Assembly: GCA_002417965.1 (NCBI GenBank) | Contig: DIDD01000062.1 | Location: 1 to 7,757, forward strand | DNA: 7,757 bases | Reading direction: 5' to 3' | From: Veillonellaceae bacterium UBA5809 | GTDB taxonomy: Bacteria; Bacillota; Negativicutes; Veillonellales; Dialisteraceae | Shown here: positions 5,434 to 7,757 of the stretch, in pieces | How the letters are laid out: every line of letters begins with the position of its first letter | How positions within the stretch are numbered: position 1 is the stretch's first letter | Notes under the pieces: model-generated | Database searches by the model: none | Told to the model about the DNA's origin: nothing | What the model saw: the letters and a program-made list of their open reading frames with translations, nothing else | Made by a program: the position numbers and the translations under genes

Positions 5434-6141
5434 TTGACAGAAAATCTTGATGTAAGATCTGCTGTGAAGGAAACACTTCCCACCATTTTCGGCTATATAG
5501 GAATTGGTTTGGCTTTCGGTATGGTCGGAAAAGCGGCCGGATTCAGCACGGGTGTCATTTTTCTTATGTCTGCTGTTATTTATGCGGGTTCCGCCCAGTT
5601 TGTCACTGTGGGCATGCTGGCGTCCCAGAGTCCGGTTCTGTCTATTATATTTTCCACTTTTCTGATTAATTCCCGCATGATTCTTATGGGAATGGCGCTG
5701 GCTCCTTACTTTAAGAAAGAAAGTATGTTCCGGAATATGGTGACCGGCACACTGCTGACTGACGAGAGCTTTGTGCTTGGCATGAATAAACTGCAGTACA
5801 CGGATCACCGGCTTTCTTTTTCCTGGTTTCATACAGTGAATTTTCTCTCTTATGCCACGTGGGTGCTGTCTTCTGCAGCGGGAGCTGTGATCGGGGGATT
5901 CTGGGGAGATCCCCGTTCTGCAGGACTGGATTTTGCGGTGACAGCTATGTTTATCGGTCTGCTGTATCTGCAGGTCATGTCAGACCGTTCAAAAGCCCCC
6001 TGTCTCCAGTATCTTCTCGTGGGGATGACATTGATTCTTACTTATACAGGAATGTTTTTTGTGCCGCCCGGACTTTTGGTTCTCTATGTAACTCTGACGG
6101 GATGCGGAATAGGAATGGTGATGCGCCGTGTATTCTTTTGA
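5434..6141 (+). CDS. azlC: AzlC family branched-chain amino acid exporter, large subunit
   Basis: Large membrane subunit of a two-part exporter related to B. subtilis AzlCD (azaleucine resistance) and E. coli YgaZH (valine export). The 235-residue product has the usual length and family motifs: YAGSAQF at residues 50-56, LINSRMILMG around 78-86 and TDESF at 109-113, within several hydrophobic helices. The frame is open from 5329, but no ribosome site suits those ATGs. AAGGAGGT (5420-5427) sits 6 bases before TTG 5434, and starting there gives MTENLDVRSAVKETLPTIFG, the normal N-terminus. An ATG at 5416 overlaps that site and is less likely. The downstream azlD overlaps by 14 bp. The exact amino acid exported cannot be told. 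Confidence 0.92.
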   Translation: MTENLDVRSAVKETLPTIFGYIGIGLAFGMVGKAAGFSTGVIFLMSAVIYAGSAQFVTVGMLASQSPVLSIIFSTFLINSRMILMGMALAPYFKKESMFRNMVTGTLLTDESFVLGMNKLQYTDHRLSFSWFHTVNFLSYATWVLSSAAGAVIGGFWGDPRSAGLDFAVTAMFIGLLYLQVMSDRSKAPCLQYLLVGMTLILTYTGMFFVPPGLLVLYVTLTGCGIGMVMRRVFF

Positions 6142-6457
6142 GGATGTACTGCTGACAATTGCCGGATGCGGACTGGTTACATGGCTGTCCCGGACGGCTC
6201 CTTTTTTTCTGCTGAAGAAGCTGTCTCTTCCGAAAGCGGCCGTGGAGTATATCAGTTTTGTTCCTGTGGTGATTTTATCAGCGCTGTGGTTCAGCAGCTG
6301 GTTTCACGGGGAACCGGGTCATCTGCCTGAACCGGATATAGAGAATATGGCGGCTTCTCTTCCCGCAGCTGTGAGCGCCGTCCTGTCCAAAAATCTGCTT
6401 GTAACTGTGATTACAGGGATTGTATCCATGGCTGTTGTCCGATGGGTTTTGGGATAG
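6128..6457 (+). CDS. azlD: AzlD family branched-chain amino acid exporter, small subunit
   Basis: Small membrane partner of AzlC, 109 residues with about three to four helices. The N-terminal TIAGCGLVTWLSRTAPFFLL matches the family's T-x-x-x-R-x-x-P-F pattern, followed by the VEYISFVPVVILSALWF segment and the C-terminal helix VTVITGIVSMAVVRW. The GTG start at 6128 gives MYSFEDVLLT, typical for the family. It lies 14 bp inside the end of azlC in another frame, so translation is probably coupled; only a weak purine-rich GGAATGG precedes it. The stop is 4 bp from the stop of the convergent Fic gene, with no clear intrinsic terminator between. Confidence 0.92.
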   Translation: MYSFEDVLLTIAGCGLVTWLSRTAPFFLLKKLSLPKAAVEYISFVPVVILSALWFSSWFHGEPGHLPEPDIENMAASLPAAVSAVLSKNLLVTVITGIVSMAVVRWVLG

Positions 6458-6461
6458 GGCC

Positions 6462-7676
6462 TCATCCGTGAAATACTTTCCGTACATTGAGTTTATAGCG
6501 GAAGGGTTTCCTGTCATTGATAATCCACAGGTGATCCGCCGGCATTTCGCGGAGACGGGTTTTGACTGTGATGTAGGTTTTTTCTGTGGTGTCGGTCAGA
6601 TCTTTCATCGTGGCCCCTTCACCTTCAAACAGGGAAGCCTGCAGAAGAATAAAATAAAGTTCGCGGGTCAGCGGGTCTCCCAGAGGCAGAGAATCCAGAC
6701 GGACTGAATAATTCTGGAGCTGCTGGATTTTACGCTGCAGGGTGGAAGTGGTTTCGGAAAATGAACGTTCTACGATTTTCATAAACCAAAGAACAAAGGG
6801 TGTCAGATCTCCCCTGTTGTATTCATTATTGGTATTTTGAAAGATTTCATAATAGGGACTCTTATTTTTATTGATGAGGGAAGAGAGTTTGACGGCAATA
6901 ATCCGGTTAAATTCCCTGGACAGATAATAGGAGGCGATAAAGCGGCCGGTACGGCCGTTGCCGTCATAAAAAGGATGGATGTAGCCGAAGAGGTAATGGA
7001 AGACAGCAATTCTTATGAGACAGGGAATCTCTTCGTCATTGAGTATATGAAGGGCGCTGTTCATGGCGGATATGATTTCTGATTCAGGCCAGAGGCCGCG
7101 GTGAATGGTTTTCTGCACGGCACTTTGTATATCGACAGGTTCTTTTCTGAAAAGCTGTCCGTCAGGGCGGCTGAATTCATTTTCGGAGACCACTTCATCA
7201 AGAACAAAATGACGGTAGAAGAGGCTCAGGCTGGCGCAGTCTGAAAAGTCAATCTGTTCGGCAGACAGTATTTTTCTGTATTTATCGACAACGCTCTGCA
7301 GGTGGAGGGAATCAGACGCCCGGCGTGTCCTGTCCAAAACAGCCCGGATTTCACTTTTTGTGCTCCGGACGCCTTCTATTTCATTGGTGGACTGGATTTC
7401 ATCCAGAAGACAGGCCCGCGTAAACTGGGAAAGCATAACGGAAGGCGCATTGTGGAGAATCGGCAGCAGCACCAGCTGTTTGCGGTAAACGGACTGGAGA
7501 AGGAGTGTCATTTCTTCGGTATAGCAGAGAAAAGCAGGAAATGCATGCGGGTGGTTGTACTGCCGTATGTTGATGGGAAAGTGCCGCGTATGGGGGGCAT
7601 CAAAGCGCCGGTTGTACATGGATTCCCATTTTTCAGGATTTTGATAGTAAAGATTTTTCAGGGGCGTATAGTTCAT
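6462..7676 (-). CDS. Fic domain protein, class II (N-terminal inhibitory motif), with C-terminal helix-turn-helix-like region
   Basis: Probable cytoplasmic AMP-transferase (AMPylation of Ser/Thr/Tyr on a target protein), 404 residues. The catalytic motif HPFYDGNGRTGR is intact at 234-245, with H234 as base, D238 for metal and R242/R245 for the nucleotide phosphates. T97-NEI-E101-G102 fits the inhibitory helix motif (S/T)xxxE(G/N). Being N-terminal to the Fic core makes it class II; E101 would block ATP until released. An SLHLQSVVDKYRKIL helix and a hairpin flap before the active site (about 165-185) are usual for Fic. Residues about 355-400 (TMKDLTDTTEKTYITVKTRL) look like a winged helix-turn-helix. 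The gene stands alone, with no adjacent small antitoxin. The ribosome site before ATG 7676 is weak (AAAGGCAGG). Target unknown. Confidence 0.92.
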   Translation of the reverse strand: MNYTPLKNLYYQNPEKWESMYNRRFDAPHTRHFPINIRQYNHPHAFPAFLCYTEEMTLLLQSVYRKQLVLLPILHNAPSVMLSQFTRACLLDEIQSTNEIEGVRSTKSEIRAVLDRTRRASDSLHLQSVVDKYRKILSAEQIDFSDCASLSLFYRHFVLDEVVSENEFSRPDGQLFRKEPVDIQSAVQKTIHRGLWPESEIISAMNSALHILNDEEIPCLIRIAVFHYLFGYIHPFYDGNGRTGRFIASYYLSREFNRIIAVKLSSLINKNKSPYYEIFQNTNNEYNRGDLTPFVLWFMKIVERSFSETTSTLQRKIQQLQNYSVRLDSLPLGDPLTRELYFILLQASLFEGEGATMKDLTDTTEKTYITVKTRLREMPADHLWIINDRKPFRYKLNVRKVFHG

Positions 7677-7757
7677 TGCAGGTGCCTGCCTTTTTTATCA
7701 ATTTTCTTTAGTGTATCATGTTTGGGAAGTAATTATATAAAAACGGTCATTTTTATC
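7677..7757 (-). promoter_or_regulatory. Upstream region of the Fic gene with a hairpin at the ribosome site
   Basis: The 81 bases before the start are AT-rich. GCAGGTGCCTGC (7678-7689, plus strand) is an inverted repeat that falls on the only purine-rich ribosome site (AAAGGCAGG on the minus strand), so initiation may be partly masked. TACACT upstream is a possible -10, but no good -35 is visible. On the plus strand the same repeat is followed by six T, resembling a very short terminator. Confidence 0.3.

Noticed and set aside
7678..7696. Plus-strand intrinsic terminator (GC-rich inverted repeat plus six T)
   Set aside because: The stem is only 4-5 bp with a tiny loop and no plus-strand gene precedes it closely; it is more likely chance or a feature of the Fic start region.
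6462..7757. Fic gene as toxin of a toxin-antitoxin (Fic/FicA) pair
   Set aside because: No small antitoxin gene lies on either side, and the inhibitory motif is inside the same protein (class II), so no separate antitoxin is needed.

Overview
The window reads as ordinary chromosomal DNA of a low-to-mid GC member of the Bacillota. Strong AGGAGG-type ribosome sites, TTG/GTG starts, a class II (B12-dependent) ribonucleotide reductase and a yybP-ykoY riboswitch all fit. A Negativicutes host such as a Veillonella/Dialister relative is my guess from overall gene style, not something the sequence proves. I see no phage, IS, CRISPR or tRNA sequence, and no clearly new multi-gene system. The most rewarding parts are the regulatory DNA and RNA elements.

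Layout. 1-1275 (minus): 5' part of an adenosylcobalamin-dependent ribonucleotide reductase gene, cut by the window edge. 1276-1758: a gene-poor stretch holding a good minus-strand promoter with two tandem NrdR boxes 32 bp apart, a perfect 17-bp inverted repeat of unknown role, and an AT-rich candidate terminator. 1759-3262 (minus): a two-gene operon of an XRE-cupin regulator followed by an EmrE-like/DMT efflux transporter. 3399-4411 (plus): the rplM-rpsI ribosomal protein operon with a near-consensus promoter, a structured leader and a terminator. 4539-4656: a manganese (yybP-ykoY) riboswitch whose P1 strand is shared with an intrinsic terminator, controlling a UPF0016/TMEM165-type Mn2+ exporter (4742-5299). 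5434-6457 (plus): azlCD, a branched-chain amino acid exporter pair with overlapping genes and non-ATG starts. 6462-7676 (minus): a class II Fic protein with N-terminal inhibitory motif, intact catalytic motif and a C-terminal helix-turn-helix-like region, ending 4 bp from azlD.

How the parts work together. The window is a patchwork of independent housekeeping and homeostasis units: deoxynucleotide supply under NrdR, translation machinery, Mn2+ detoxification under direct RNA sensing, amino acid and drug efflux, and a possible AMPylation enzyme. Each has its own regulation, and I see no evidence that they form one pathway.
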